A stretch of 64,000 nt of DNA from Cristatella mucedo (lineage: Eukaryota > Bryozoa > Phylactolaemata > Cristatellidae). The stretch is from NCBI GenBank assembly GCA_009760855.2, contig WPIO01000013.1:1770001-1834000 (forward strand). The letters are read 5' to 3'. The translations under genes and the position numbers were made by a program. How positions within the stretch are numbered: the stretch's first letter is position 1; each line of letters opens with the position of its first letter. Below the pieces are notes generated by a model. That model did no database searches and had not been told where the DNA came from. It saw nothing but the letters and a program-made list of their open reading frames with translations. This document shows positions 22,603 through 34,955 of the stretch, piece by piece.

Positions 22603-22762
22603 TTGCTTATCTTCCGACAGCCACTTAGTGCCTCCATTTATCCAGTCAAATCTGCCTATATTCAGCAGCGAAACATTGCTGAAATTTGGGTGGGCTCAAA
22701 CAGGGATACTTTAGTCAAATTGGTCCGTATTTTTGTGACATCTAGTGTCGACTTCTGTATGT
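22603..22762 (+). mobile_element. Inverted L2 RT segment
   Basis: The plus-strand frame reads SAYIQQRNIAEIW and LVKLVRIFVTSSVDFC, which corresponds to SAYFQLHNIAKIR and SKLVHAFVTSRLDFC of the 13.5-kb copy. It stops at CGACTTCTGTA, the same element position where the minus-strand piece to the left starts. Confidence 0.78.
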
Positions 22763-22793
22763 GTGTTTGTGTAATATATATTTATATTATGTT

Positions 22794-24295
<1,502 letters not shown>

Positions 24296-24299
24296 AGCC

Positions 24300-24960
24300 A
24301 TTTCTAGCTTGTATACAAAATAGTGGAATCACGGATGTTAAGTCCAAATGTGCTGATGTCGAACATCAACTATCTCCTTAACTGCACTTAATTCAGTATC
24401 ATAGCGAACGATCCTTGAAGTGATCTAGCTTATTGTTTATCAAGCTTCTTTAGCACCGCAATAGACAAAATCAGTGAGTCCATCGTCAAGGCAACACTAT
24501 CTCTGGAGTCTTCAACCTCTATTCCTCACTTTGCCTCAATGTCCACCTTCAAGCCTGCCCTTTCTTCCCTCTTCTTTAAGTTTATATGCCAGTCTAAAAA
24601 AAGACTGCTGGCCCTCTAAACCCCATTGCTACTGCTCTCCTCCTGAATTACCTATATCTACGGTTGTCATGCATAACTAACTTACTCAATTCTCCATAGA
24701 CTCTTGTTGTGTCCCCGCATTTTTCACAGGTGGGGGCTATCGTCTCGCCACTCACTAAGAAATCTACAGTAGACCTGACCAGGAGAACCTGAGCTACTGC
24801 TCCCAGTCTTCCTATCGCCATATCTATCGAATACTCTCGACCTTCTGGTATCAAAGCTCTTCAACTTGCAAGTAAGTTCCATTTAGATTTTAGAGCAAAT
24901 CTCCACAAGAGTAAGCACTGCTGAAAGTGTTTGGATGCTCACAGAGTTCGACACGAACTG
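24300..24960 (+). mobile_element. Decayed L2 LINE copy
   Basis: Bases 24360-24490 align with 1650-1780 of the first L2 copy (ATCTCCTTAACTGC; AGCTTCTTTAGCACC; AGACAAAATCAGTGAGTCCAT). Later frames retain DQENLS and ALLKVF from the RT N-terminal region. Many stops and deletions; not coding. Confidence 0.65.
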
Positions 24961-25061
24961 GTGGTTAGTCATTGAGTGCAATTAAAGACACAATTCTTTG
25001 ATGGAGATGGTCATGGGACGTTGGAATAGGGGTGGCCCAGCTCACTGCCCCACTCTATTGG

Positions 25062-25230
25062 TGAGCCGTGATGGCACACTGGGTAAGGCAGTTGCTTTTC
25101 ACGACATCGGTCCCGAAGTTGTGGGTTCGAATCCTGCAGTGAGGGATTCTGTATTGCTACTGCAAGCAGTGGTGATAGCCGTAAAGGCTCTTTTGTCACA
25201 ATACAGAAGAGGCTGTTAAATCAGCTGGTA
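25062..25230 (+). mobile_element. SINE-A copy
   Basis: Plus-strand copy: GAGCCGTGATGGCACACTGG head (A-box-like), GGGTTCGAATCCTGCAGTG (canonical B box), GTGATAGCCGTAAAGGCTCT body and AGGCTGTTAAATCAGCTGG end. Confidence 0.88.
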
Positions 25231-26105
25231 TTGTTATTGTTTATAGGGGGGAGGGCAAAAAACACCCCCTGGCTATGCCACTGATCTCTAGTGATTGCTG
25301 CCTCCACCGAGTCAATTCGAATGCTGTTCTTAGTCAGGTCGCTTTCCCCTTCCAATTATGCTGCTGTGTACAGGCTTCTGTGGAGGGAGGGGCATGCCAA
25401 AAGATGTAGGTTATATATTTGTACAAACGTCCTGAATCAAAAGTCTGTTTTTAGGATTATAGTCGAAGCAGTCAAGGGTAGGACTCAGTAAAGACAGCTT
25501 TAGATGGCCATCTTCTACCCTAAGACACAGCATAGCCAGCCTTGTGCTTCTCACGTCCAAAATGGGGTCTGCACCTGTCAAGCAGCTGTTTAGCTGTGTA
25601 TAGAATGAAAAGTCTTGACCAAAAGTATACCGTTACTTGCTCTAGCTGCCATGGAAAGGGTGCTCGTAAGAAACGTTTACCATCCTATCCTACAACAGAC
25701 ATCGTATGGCTTCGCCCGGTGGAAGCTACGAGTACACATTGCTCACAATCAGCTACTGTTGGGATTCCCGTGCAATGAAAGCTCCTGCTGCTGCCGGGCA
25801 GTGCCAGCGCCCAGTGCAGGCTGTAGGACTAGCGTGCCGACTGCTAAGCTAGCTAAGCTCTACTTCCTTTTGCTGCTGTATCTTCGTCTGGGTATGATAC
25901 TGCTGGACTCGTGATTGCTCATCTAAGCATGTTAGCACAGTTGCCATTAACCCTTGATCAATGCTTCTCTTTCGAAGCAAGCTGTAAAGAGGACTGGATA
26001 GAGACTTGGTTTTCTTTTGGGTTGTTATGCGGGCGACCTATTACAGTTGTATCACTATTATTTTCTGATCTTCCGAAAATATTGCTTCATCCAAGAACAA
26101 CTATT
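25231..26105. other. No gene recognised
   Basis: No supported exon; unique DNA. Confidence 0.35.
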
Positions 26106-26107
26106 CG

Positions 26108-26170
26108 GTGGGAGTTAGCAAACTACAAATGCGCACCGAAAGCTGCTTAGGCTTTGAGTGTTTGTACCAC
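26108..26170 (+). mobile_element. LINE-B short 3' fragment
   Basis: TTAGCAAACTACAAATGCGCACCGAAAGCTGCTTAGGC resembles the LINE-B segment GGCTACCGAATGCATACCAAAAGCCGCTTAGGC near 29.0 kb. Confidence 0.5.
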
Positions 26171-26401
26171 TACAAGTTATTTGCCTTCGGTCCACTATTT
26201 TTGGTAACCCTTTTCCATTCCCATATTCTGGCTGACTTGTCAGAAAGAAGTCGATGCATGGCGAACCTGTCTTCTCACCACCTCCGACACGGATCGTTCA
26301 GCTGTGCCTCTAACCAACCTCACATTCTTTATAGAGACCGTAGGAATAATAATAATAATAACAATACATTTGATAAAGTGCCCTGAGAGAACTCAATCTC
26401 T

Positions 26402-26409
26402 TTCTAGGC
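26402..26409. repeat. 8-bp target site duplication (left), TTCTAGGC
   Basis: Identical to 26608-26615 on the other side of the hAT element. The flanking L2 sequence becomes continuous (CTCTTTCTAGGCACTTTGC) when the element plus one copy is removed. Confidence 0.9.
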
Positions 26410-26607
26410 CAGTGGTTCTCAACCTTCCTACTGTCGCAACCCTTTAATACAGTTCCTCATGTTGTGGTGGCCACTAACCATAAAATTGTGTGCAAAATGT
26501 GGAGATGCAAAATGTGGAGATACTTGATTTCGATGGTATTAGGCTACCCCTGTGAAAGCATCGTTCGACCCCCAAAGGGGTTGCAGCCCACAGGTTGAGA
26601 GCCACTG
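26410..26607. mobile_element. SPIN-like hAT (Buster-type) miniature element
   Basis: A 198-bp element with terminal inverted repeats CAGTGGTTCTCAACC / GGTTGAGAGCCACTG (one mismatch). Internal blocks such as CCCTTTAATACAGTTCCTCA, TGTTGTGGTGGCC and GTTCGACCCCCAAAGGGGTT match, from memory, the SPIN (SPACE INVADERS) hAT family, known for horizontal transfer among animals. The 8-bp duplication has TA at its centre, the pattern reported for Buster-type hATs. No transposase, so it is a MITE that needs an autonomous partner. It lies inside an L2 copy and is therefore younger than that L2. Confidence 0.88.
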
Positions 26608-26975
26608 TTCTAGGCACTTTGCAATTGCTGTAAAGGAAGCACGATCGAATGGTTAGTGGTGGCATGCTCAATAAACAACGAGAATAACAAGGTTAGGGGT
26701 GACGTGCACGTATGGTTAGTGGAAGCATACACAGTGTCAGCAAGCATAAGCACATGAAGGACGAATCACAGGGACCCACTAAATGCTGTGATAAATAGGT
26801 GCATTTTATTTTTTTTTAATGTGGTAAAGTCAGCAAATGTTGTGACGCAAAGCCGGGAGTAAGTTCCATGCTTTGGGAGCATACGAATAAAGGCACAGTC
26901 TCCAAAGGATCTGAGATTTGTAAGAGGTTTAGGTAAACAGTTAGATTTCGAAAAGCCGTGGTGCAATGCTTAAAT

Positions 26976-27143
26976 GCTAGCTGATTTAACAGCCTCTTTT
27001 TGTATAGCGACAGAAGAGCCTTTGTGGCTATCACCACCACTTGCAGTGGCGATAAAGGATCGCCCACCACAGTATTCGAACCAACCACCTCAGGGCCGAG
27101 GTCGTGAAAAGCTCCCGCCTTACCTTGTGAGCCATTACGGCTC
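26976..27143 (-). mobile_element. SINE-A nested in L2
   Basis: Complete SINE-A copy inside the RT region of the minus-strand L2, in the same orientation as its host. Confidence 0.87.
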
Positions 27144-27725
27144 ACTCCTGGTGGGGCAGTAAATCTGAAAGATAGGCTGGAGCCAAAGAATGAAGGGACC
27201 TAAAAGTGAGCAACAAAACCTTGATGTCGATTCGTTGCTTGACTGGTAGCCAGTGCAGGTTGGCGAGAAGTGGTTTGGTGTGGCAACTGCAAAGCTCACG
27301 ACAGACAAGCTTAGCTGCAGAGTTTTGCACCAGCTGCAAGTACCTGATTGCACAGACGGTAGTTCTCCAAGCAGTGAGTTGCAGAAGTCGAGACGGGATG
27401 TCACAAATGCATGGGCTAATTTAGATGTGGTATCCCTGTCTAAACAAGCCCGAACTTTTAGCAATTTTATGTAGCTGAAAGTGGGCAGACTTGACTGTCT
27501 AGCTGATGTGGTCGTCTAATAAAAGTTCACTTGCGAACATGACACCTAGATTTCGTGCAGATTTAACAGGAAATACGTTGGCAGAGCCAATTTTGAGCGT
27601 CCCTTCAGTTTCTATACACCCAAAACCTGGAACTCTACTGACTGATGTTGTATCATACCTTGGTATGAGAACAGGAGAAGCTAAGCTGAAAAGCAACTTT
27701 TCATAGTTAATGCTTATTTCCATAT

Positions 27726-28560
27726 GACTTGGTCTGTATATACTTGTTACTCCAATAGTCTATGTCACCACCGATTGGTTTATATGTTCACCTGTTCGCC
27801 CTACGTTAAGTGTGTCAGCACGACCCTTGTGACCCTGTAAGACCCTATACCTGGTCACGAAAAGTGTTCGAGGTGTGACTTCTGGCGAGGATGCAGTGTG
27901 CCGGTGGAGCTTAGAACTGTTAGTTGAAATGCAAAGATGCTGTCGCCTGGTTTCTTTTCATCTTGTTTGTGAAATTCCACTCACTATTACTTTATGCTTC
28001 GTTAATACTGCCATGGTCATTGACAGTTAAAATAGGCTAGCTTTCTGGTACAATTTGATCAAACCGCATGAGTTGACTTCCTTATTACAAGGCAGAGTGC
28101 CCCTTTGCTTGGAAAGTATCTAGATGTTTTGATGGGGCTGATGTAACTTTGCTTGTGCTCCTGTACTCGCTTATTAATTTCAAATTAAGAACCGACACCA
28201 TGCCCAAGACAGCTCATGTGAGCCCCTAAGGAGTGTGGTACTAGTTCGTGATTGTAGGACAGCTGTTTCTAAATTGAAACATGCCCCCAGTGCAGTGGCA
28301 GAAAAGGCCAACAAAAGAAGTAGTTGCCCCCCTTGACAGTCGGTATGAGCGTTACTGGCTGCCACATATAGCACAGCCCCTTAGTTGGAAGGGGGCACCC
28401 TCAGCAGCAGCCGGCCAAGCCAGCCTGCACATAAAGCATCGGCATTTTTAGCACCAATGGTTGCTGCCGGTCTTTTGGCAGTTGCTGGCCACTTCTGCCC
28501 TTGCGGGTACCGTTAGATATTCCATCCCATGAATGGCTGATTATGATTGCATATTACAAA
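27726..28560. other. No gene recognised
   Basis: Unique DNA; no supported exon. Confidence 0.35.
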
Positions 28561-29130
28561 AGAGAAAGGCATGTAGCTTAGCCTAATTGCTAAAAGAGCT
28601 AGGATGGTTGCCGGTTGAGCAAAGGATACAGAGCAAAGTTCTTACGCTGACCCACACTGCCTGCCACGGCTTGGCTCCTTCGTACCTAGCTGAACTGCTG
28701 CATCAGTTTCAGCCTCTTCGCGCCCTCAGGTCCTCTGTGGACAATAAATTAGCTGTTCCATTCCTCCACTTAAAGACCGTTGGCTACAGAAGCTTTAGCT
28801 CTGCAGGTCCTAGACTGTGGAACTCGCTTCCACAATTCTTACGCAACGACAACTACTCTCCTACTGCCGACTATGGCTCATCCTTTTCAGCGGTCCTGAG
28901 CTGCTACTTTCATGCTACTCACTACCGCAACTGCCCTCCTGACTCTGCTATGCTTACCACTCTCTCTTTGTTGCGTGAGACGAAGTCTGTTGGCTACCGA
29001 ATGCATACCAAAAGCCGCTTAGGCTGTGAGTGCACTATACAAAACTCTCCTGCGTAAGACCCACATGGTCTTTATGACTTTGTGGAGTTACAGACAGAGA
29101 TACATTACACTACATTACAGCCGTGAAACT
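28561..29130 (+). mobile_element. LINE-B 3' part (second non-LTR family)
   Basis: A frame (28587-29057) reads LGWLPVEQRIQSKVLTLTHT, HGLAPSYLAELLHQFQPLRA and SFSSAGPRLWNSLPQFLRN. This is the conserved C-terminal region that follows the RT in Jockey-superfamily (CR1/L2/Rex1-like) LINEs. The family differs from the L2 copies in its 3' UTR (GCTTAGGCTGTGAGTGC, ATACAAAACTCTCC) and ends in an ACAT-rich rather than TTA tail. The RT itself is missing (5'-truncated). Confidence 0.8.
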
Positions 29131-29182
29131 CTGTGTTCAGGTTTTGCATCATGCCCTTTTGACTCTACCTTCTTTTAGGCCT

Positions 29183-29617
29183 CTACTGGTGGCTGGGCAC
29201 TAATGGGCTTGGCTCCTGTGGGGTGGCTAGGTACTGGTATCTGCTGAGTCCTATAAACAAAAGTATAAAAAATGTCTCCCCATTCTGTATCAGGGCAGTG
29301 CTTGACAGCTGTGAGGCAGTCGTGGGGGTGTCTGGTAGATCTACCATGTACAGGCATCGATTCAAAGTAGGATGTGTTGCTTCAGATAGGGTATTAGCAT
29401 AGTTATCTGACTCAGCACAATGATCAGCGGCCGAGGCTTTCGGTTTTTCCCTAGCCACGTCGATAGTAGATTGATGGCTGCTCGAAATCAAGGAGGAAAG
29501 TCGGTCGAGTTGGTCAAACACAAAGTTGGCAGATGCCAGCATGACGTTTGCCCTACTGGCCACCTCACTACAGCGCTGCCGATCTGCCAGGCTGGCTATT
29601 TCATAAGGGAATACCAT
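29183..29617 (-). CDS. Unidentified candidate exon
   Basis: The minus-strand frame of 144 codons has balanced, protein-like composition (CSEVASRANVMLASANFVFD; QLDRLSSLISSSHQS). A possible acceptor, CTGGCAG, lies near 29577, and a short Lys/Arg/Leu-rich frame just upstream (KLKQLRNMRLTKEAS) ends near a GTAAGG donor, but the splice phase is not clean. No domain recognised; chance remains possible. Confidence 0.3.
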   Translation of the reverse strand: MVFPYEIASLADRQRCSEVASRANVMLASANFVFDQLDRLSSLISSSHQSTIDVAREKPKASAADHCAESDNYANTLSEATHPTLNRCLYMVDLPDTPTTASQLSSTALIQNGETFFILLFIGLSRYQYLATPQEPSPLVPSHQ

Positions 29618-30440
29618 TAGTTACCCCTTACCACACTGCTAACTCGTCTACTAGCCTCTTTGGTCAGCCGCATATTACGCAGCTGCTTGAGTTTTCCGTT
29701 AGTTACATAAGGAATTTGCGTCTTAAGAGTGAATCCGTCTGATTTTCGATATCTTGAGTTGTCAGCGTATGCTGATATAAGGCTTTCACACCTCTCCGGA
29801 TTCGTCTGCTTTTTATTCTGATATGAAAAGGCCCTTATTACTGCAACCTCTTCAAGGACGTCTCGTGACGTTTCCTGTGGCTATCTTTCTGGCCTTGCCA
29901 CACCCACCTCGTAGCCCAGTGTGCGCATCGTTCAATTGCTCATGCACAATGCCTGTCTGGAATTCCATAAAATACTTGCATCTATTTAAATTATTAGTGC
30001 AATTCTCATATCACGTACTTTTAACTCTTCTTGCTTCAAGACTGGGACGGCGACATTTATTTGCCTCACGTGACCCATGAATATGACCAGTGTTCGCCAT
30101 TTGACGGCGGCTCCACGTGGGCTTCGCATCTTCGTGGCATGAGATTCGCAGCATCTCACCTTCGAGCTTCACAGTGCTATTCCGGTTCGAAGTCCAATTC
30201 TTGCATGTTGTTTGCAAATGCATCACCATAGGTTGTCATCATGCTGCTGCACACTCTGTTTTCATCCTTTACTCGGCGCCATTCACTTGCAGCCATTTGC
30301 TCGCTGTCGTTTGCTTGCCTAAGGTTGTCGGTTTTAAGTACAGGTTCGTGGATTTGCTGCTTATCGTTTGCTGGCTCACCTCTAGGTAGGCGATTTGTGT
30401 AGGAAGTATGTTTGTGCTGTTTTTGCGTCAGCGCTGTTTT
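29618..30440. other. No gene recognised
   Basis: Possible intergenic or 5' region between the minus-strand candidate and the TUT gene. No exon could be bounded. Confidence 0.3.
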
Positions 30441-30446
30441 TGTACT

Positions 30447-30618
30447 GCGCCGTTTTGATACCCGCGCCGTTTCGATACCCGCGCCGTTTCGAGTCCCGCG
30501 CCGTTTCGAGTCCCGCGCCGTTTCGAGTCCCGCGCCGTTTCGAGTCCCGCGCCGTTTCGAGTCCCGCGCCGGTTTGAGTCCCGCACCGGTTCCGAGTCCC
30601 GCGCCGGTTCCGAGTCCC
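30447..30618. repeat. 17-bp GC-rich minisatellite, ~10 units
   Basis: Head-to-tail units of GCGCCGTTTCGAGTCCC. The first two have GATACCC endings and the last two are 18 bp long with GGTTCC. Every unit contains two or three CpGs. Because 17 is not a multiple of three, all reading frames stay open and give spurious ORFs on both strands. Confidence 0.97.
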
Positions 30619-31185
30619 GCGCTGCTTTGCAAGCAACTGATCGCAGTGTGCATCTTTGTGCATGCAGATGAGAGTGGTCAGTTGCTGCTGTGCTAGCTGC
30701 AGCCACAATATTGTATTTCCATGATCTGCTTTACTTCCTGTGCTGTTGCAGTGCACACGTAGGCTCAAGCCGATCGCTGGTTCAGGATACCCTGTAGACT
30801 TCCCCCCAGCCCGAGAGAGGCTTCAACTTGTCTACTCTTTATAATTGCCCGACCAGTTGTTGCTCTGGACTCGGTGGAAAGAATTTCCTATCCATTTGGC
30901 ATGCTAGTTGTCAAAGGCCAGCGGTCACCCAGCGAGTCTTCGGAGTGTGGCCTGCCCTGGTAATCCATTTTAGGCACACTTCTTAAAGTACTCATCCACT
31001 TGCCGACGTATTCTCGAAGCACAAATTCGAGCTTTAATCCTTTTCCAGATAACGTGCAGCTGTACTGGTGCTTTTAATCGGGCTCCAATGATGATTCAGC
31101 GCATGTTACTAGCCATAGGTCCTACTTTCTTTCTAGGGGCACTATAAAAACGACCTATTAATATTATTCCCTTCCAACATCTCAA
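30619..31185. other. No gene recognised
   Basis: Unique DNA between the minisatellite and an L2 remnant. Confidence 0.35.
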
Positions 31186-31189
31186 AACT

Positions 31190-31500
31190 CTCTGCTCCAC
31201 CGTAGAATGTTTTTGATATTTGGACTTCGATGGCAGCAAGCAATCTAAAATTTGATTACAATAAAACCAATATACTACTAATAGGCAGATTTGGTGTTAG
31301 AAATTGTAAAGCCTAGTTCTCCAAATTTGCACAGCCATCATATGTCCTCTTGCCTGTACATGGAATCTGGGCGTCTTCTTCAAGAAGGACTTCTCAACAA
31401 ATGAGCACTTTGGCTCTGCAGTAAAGTCTGCCTGCTTTTGCATAAAAAGCACTGCAAAATTTTGGGTTTGCTCAAATGAGAAAACCACAGTCGATTGGTC
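31190..31500 (+). mobile_element. Decayed L2 RT fragment
   Basis: Frames read DIWTSMAASNLKFDYNKTNI and later GIWASSSRRT, parallel to DIRSWMAANFLKLNDDKTNL and LGVIFQSDLS in the 13.5-kb copy. Stops and gaps throughout. Confidence 0.65.
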
Positions 31501-32600
31501 ATGTGGTGGCCTGTTAAGACTACCATGTGGAAAGAGACAGGATTGTGTTGATTAGCTGCTCCGCTGGCTGATAGCATAAGATTACATTTAAAAACCGAAT
31601 GTCTCGTGGCGACATACTTTTCAGGTGTGTTTACTAGGCTCTGGCCTGCTGAAGGTATTTGTGCATTCCCAGCCGACTTACTTCCCTCGAGCCCCTCCCC
31701 CTGTTGCACTAAGGGCCGTTCAGTTATAATTGGCTCCAATTGCATGGAAAATTGACAGCAAGCCTTCGGCTGCCGATCCAGTAACACGAGTTGCCAAATC
31801 TGTACCTCAGGGTTGAAGCTGTGTGCCTTGTACTGACCACGAGCTCCAGGATGAGAAATATCTCTTGCAGTTAAAACTAGCCCGGCCTCCCCATCCATCT
31901 TCTATCCAGCTAAATGTGCCTGTGAGCGATTTCAACTGAGGTTTAAACGAGCCGGTAATAACCGACGAACACTAAATACATTGCCAGCTGCCACCCAAAA
32001 CACGGCATCACTTCTGTAGCTGCCATCCACCTGTCAAAACTGAGCTGAAGTCGTTAGCACACTCTCCACACTATGCTCAATCAATCTCCTGCTAGGATGG
32101 ATGTCCATTTGATGCATGGAGAGGTGTGCATACAATTTCTTCGGTCTCCGCCATGGTTGTTTTGTTCTAATTGGAGCCTCTTTTTTGGCAACTTTTGCTG
32201 AATGCCTCCATTGCTGGTCTTGCAAACCGATAGGCTGAAGGCAAGTGCCAAGAGTGGATGCTGTTCTATTATACTCTTCGGCTCATGCAGCTCAAGGCCA
32301 ACTTAATTAGCCAAAGAAGCGAAAACAAGAAAGCCTGCCACGGTTCTCCCTGCTAGATTTATGGTTGTTGGCTACCCAGTCCCTATACTCAGTGACCCAA
32401 TCAGGGTCTGCACCATACTTTGGTCCAAGCTGCTAGTGGGACAAGCTGAGGTGGGTACCAGCCCTTGTCGAATTCTGCAGAATCAAGTCTGTATTGGTCC
32501 TAATGGCTAAGGTGGCTATCGGTTGTAGATTGACAGGATTAGCCTTGCCAAGTCGTTGCAAACCGATCAACAGCCAGTCCAGGACTAATAGTCTTCGATG
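31501..32600. other. No gene recognised
   Basis: No exon supported on either strand; a 172-codon minus-strand frame (31380-31898) partly overlaps the L2 remnant and lacks coding character. Confidence 0.3.
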
Positions 32601-32602
32601 CT

Positions 32603-32864
<262 letters not shown>

Positions 32865-33266
32865 GCTCAGCTTCGTCGTGGCATGCACCTGTCATTTCTG
32901 ATATTTGAGTCAGCCCGGCTGAAAAGTCTCTGTGGGGAGTATTTATTTCAACTTATGTGATGTTATTGCTATTTATGATGCTTCAGATTATTCTTGCTAC
33001 AGGCAGGTGTTATAAATACAGAGCTTGGTTCTAAGTCGAAGCTTCAATTAGGATGTGTCTTCTGGTTGCAAACCCATGACCCTACCTAATCTATACACTG
33101 ATGGGCTGTACATGAAATGCTAATCGTGTGTGGCCCTGATTCTGTTAAATTAATTGTGTTTTAGATGCTGTCTCACTCCCTTTTGTGCAGAGGTTTGTGG
33201 ACCTTTTTCATTGATAGTGTGCAGCTTTTACTGCATGGGTTTGACCTAATCTCGGCTGTTTTGCAG

Positions 33267-33316
33267 GGCATACAAGGAAAAGCACTTTGCCGGAGGAACA
33301 AGCTTCTTTCGACTTG
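33267..33316 (+). CDS. Tentative upstream exon of the TUT gene
   Basis: A 50-bp segment bounded by TTTTGCAG and G|GTGAGC. In the phase needed by the next exon it encodes AYKEKHFAGGTSFFRL. No homology supports it; the case rests on the splice sites and phase alone. The true first exon was not located. Confidence 0.3.
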
Positions 33317-34282
33317 GTGAGCTCTCCAGCTGGCTAGTGCTCAAGCTTCAATGGATGCTCCTTTGAGTGTGCTAGAGATAGAGAAGAATTTAAAGAGCCT
33401 ACTGGCTTTGGGAGGTATGGTCAATGTTGTCAGGATTGCACTAGTAAGCTACATAGATCATGTATTCATTTCGTAATGCCTAAGTATAATCGTCGCAACT
33501 GTCGAGGTGTGTGACAATAGTCAGTGTGCTGGTACTTCGCAAATATTTGTATACTCGAATGATCAATGCGTGTGACTGAAGCTGTGGACTTGACGTGTCT
33601 GCCCTGCTATGCTTGTCTCACGTTGTATGCCATCTCTATCAGCTGCCTTCATATCTATTCTGCATGGTTTGCATCTTCTTTTTTTGTAGTGAGCTTGCAC
33701 ATGCATGTCATGTTTGCCAAGTTTGCCCTAGGCCATTAGCTGTTGTACATTGAAAATGCCAGCTTGTTATTACTTGCGAAATATCCGTTCAATATTTAGA
33801 ATCGTGATCAGTGAAGGAGCTTACTTGACCTATAAAAACCGTAAAAGGGTGCATGCATGGAATTCATCGATAGCTTGTGCCTTGAACTTTGAATTTATTA
33901 TGCCTGTCAAGTAGAAAAATAGATACAAACTGGACTGGGTGCTACTTTTGCCAAAGATCTTTTTCACCTGTGTGACTTCTAGTGAAAAGATAAGAAACTA
34001 GTGCATAGATAATGTATCGCCTATTGCCGACTATTTATAGGTAACAACGAGCAAGTCACTGCACTTCTCTTTGCCGAGTCGTAGTAGAATAACATGTCTA
34101 TTACGTGTCACTCCTGGATCTACTGGCTGACATCTTTCCGCGTGACAGGGGGAAGGACATTCTCGATTTTATTAGTAGACATGTGTATGGTGCCATTTTG
34201 TAGCCTGACATCTATGGACAAGAAAGATTTTAATACAGCTACTCTTACAACAAGCAGTCGAGCTCAAGTGCCTCGCGCGGAG

Positions 34283-34326
34283 TAATAATTATAATACACT
34301 TGATACAGCGCCCTCAGAGAACCCAA

Positions 34327-34402
<76 letters not shown>

Positions 34403-34540
34403 CTTTACATTTGCTGCACAGGAAACGCAATCGAATGGTGAGTGATATCATGCTTGATAAACAATATGAATAACATTTTTAGGAGTGACATGCACAGGGT
34501 CAGCATGCAAACTCGTTGAGTCCATGTCAGCCGGAATAGC
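34283..34540 (-). mobile_element. L2 3' fragment split by a (TC)n expansion
   Basis: Minus-strand L2 tail (AATACACTTGATACAGCGCC, ...GGTGCTTTACATTTGCTGC, then 3' UTR). The short TCTCTTTCT segment of the hairpin loop region has expanded into a ~75-bp (TC)n tract at 34322-34398. Confidence 0.8.
34322..34398. repeat. (TC)n microsatellite inside an L2 tail
   Basis: ~38 TC units located exactly where unexpanded L2 copies have AATCTCTTTCTAGG. Confidence 0.97.
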
Positions 34541-34574
34541 ATACTTTTCGCTAATTGGGCTGGGACCACATTAA

Positions 34575-34759
34575 TAAAATAAATAAATAAATCCTAGCTG
34601 ATTAAACAGCCTCTTTTGTATAGCGACAGAAGAGCCTTTACTGCTATCACCACCGCTTGCAGCGGCGATAAAGGATCGCCCACCGCAGGATTCGAACCCA
34701 CGATCTCGGGACCGAGGCCGTGAAAGCAACTGCCTTACCTAGTGTGCCATCACGGCTCA
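34575..34759 (-). mobile_element. SINE-A copy
   Basis: Complete minus-strand SINE-A with an (AAAT)n tail at 34575-34592. B box and GGCGATAAAGGATCGCC body well conserved. Confidence 0.88.
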
Positions 34760-34810
34760 CCATTCCACTATCATTAATGCTTCTACCGACAAGTGCCGTG
34801 GTTTGTCAGG

Positions 34811-34955
<145 letters not shown>

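Larger units (their letters stand above)
26341..27725 (-). mobile_element. L2 LINE copy with two nested insertions
   Basis: Minus-strand L2 from a (TAA)n tail through the 3' UTR into the RT C-terminus (LHWLPVKQRIDIKVLLLTFR; ACLDRDTTSKLAHAFVTSRL; NLGVMFASELLLDDHIS). It is truncated 5' of the finger/palm region near 27.72 kb. A SPIN-like element (26410-26607) interrupts the 3' hairpin and a SINE-A (26976-27143) interrupts the coding part. The frame is otherwise only lightly damaged. Confidence 0.85.

Noticed and set aside
25062-25140. tRNA gene at the head of SINE-A or SINE-B
   Set aside because: A- and B-box-like motifs are present, but no complete cloverleaf can be drawn and the sequences recur as dispersed SINEs.
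30177-30768. Several ORFs on both strands over the 17-bp repeat; also a possible CRISPR array
   Set aside because: A 17-bp unit without stops opens all frames. Units are contiguous with no spacers, so it is a minisatellite.
31380-31898. 172-codon minus-strand ORF
   Set aside because: It overlaps a plus-strand L2 remnant and lacks any recognisable motif or splice support.
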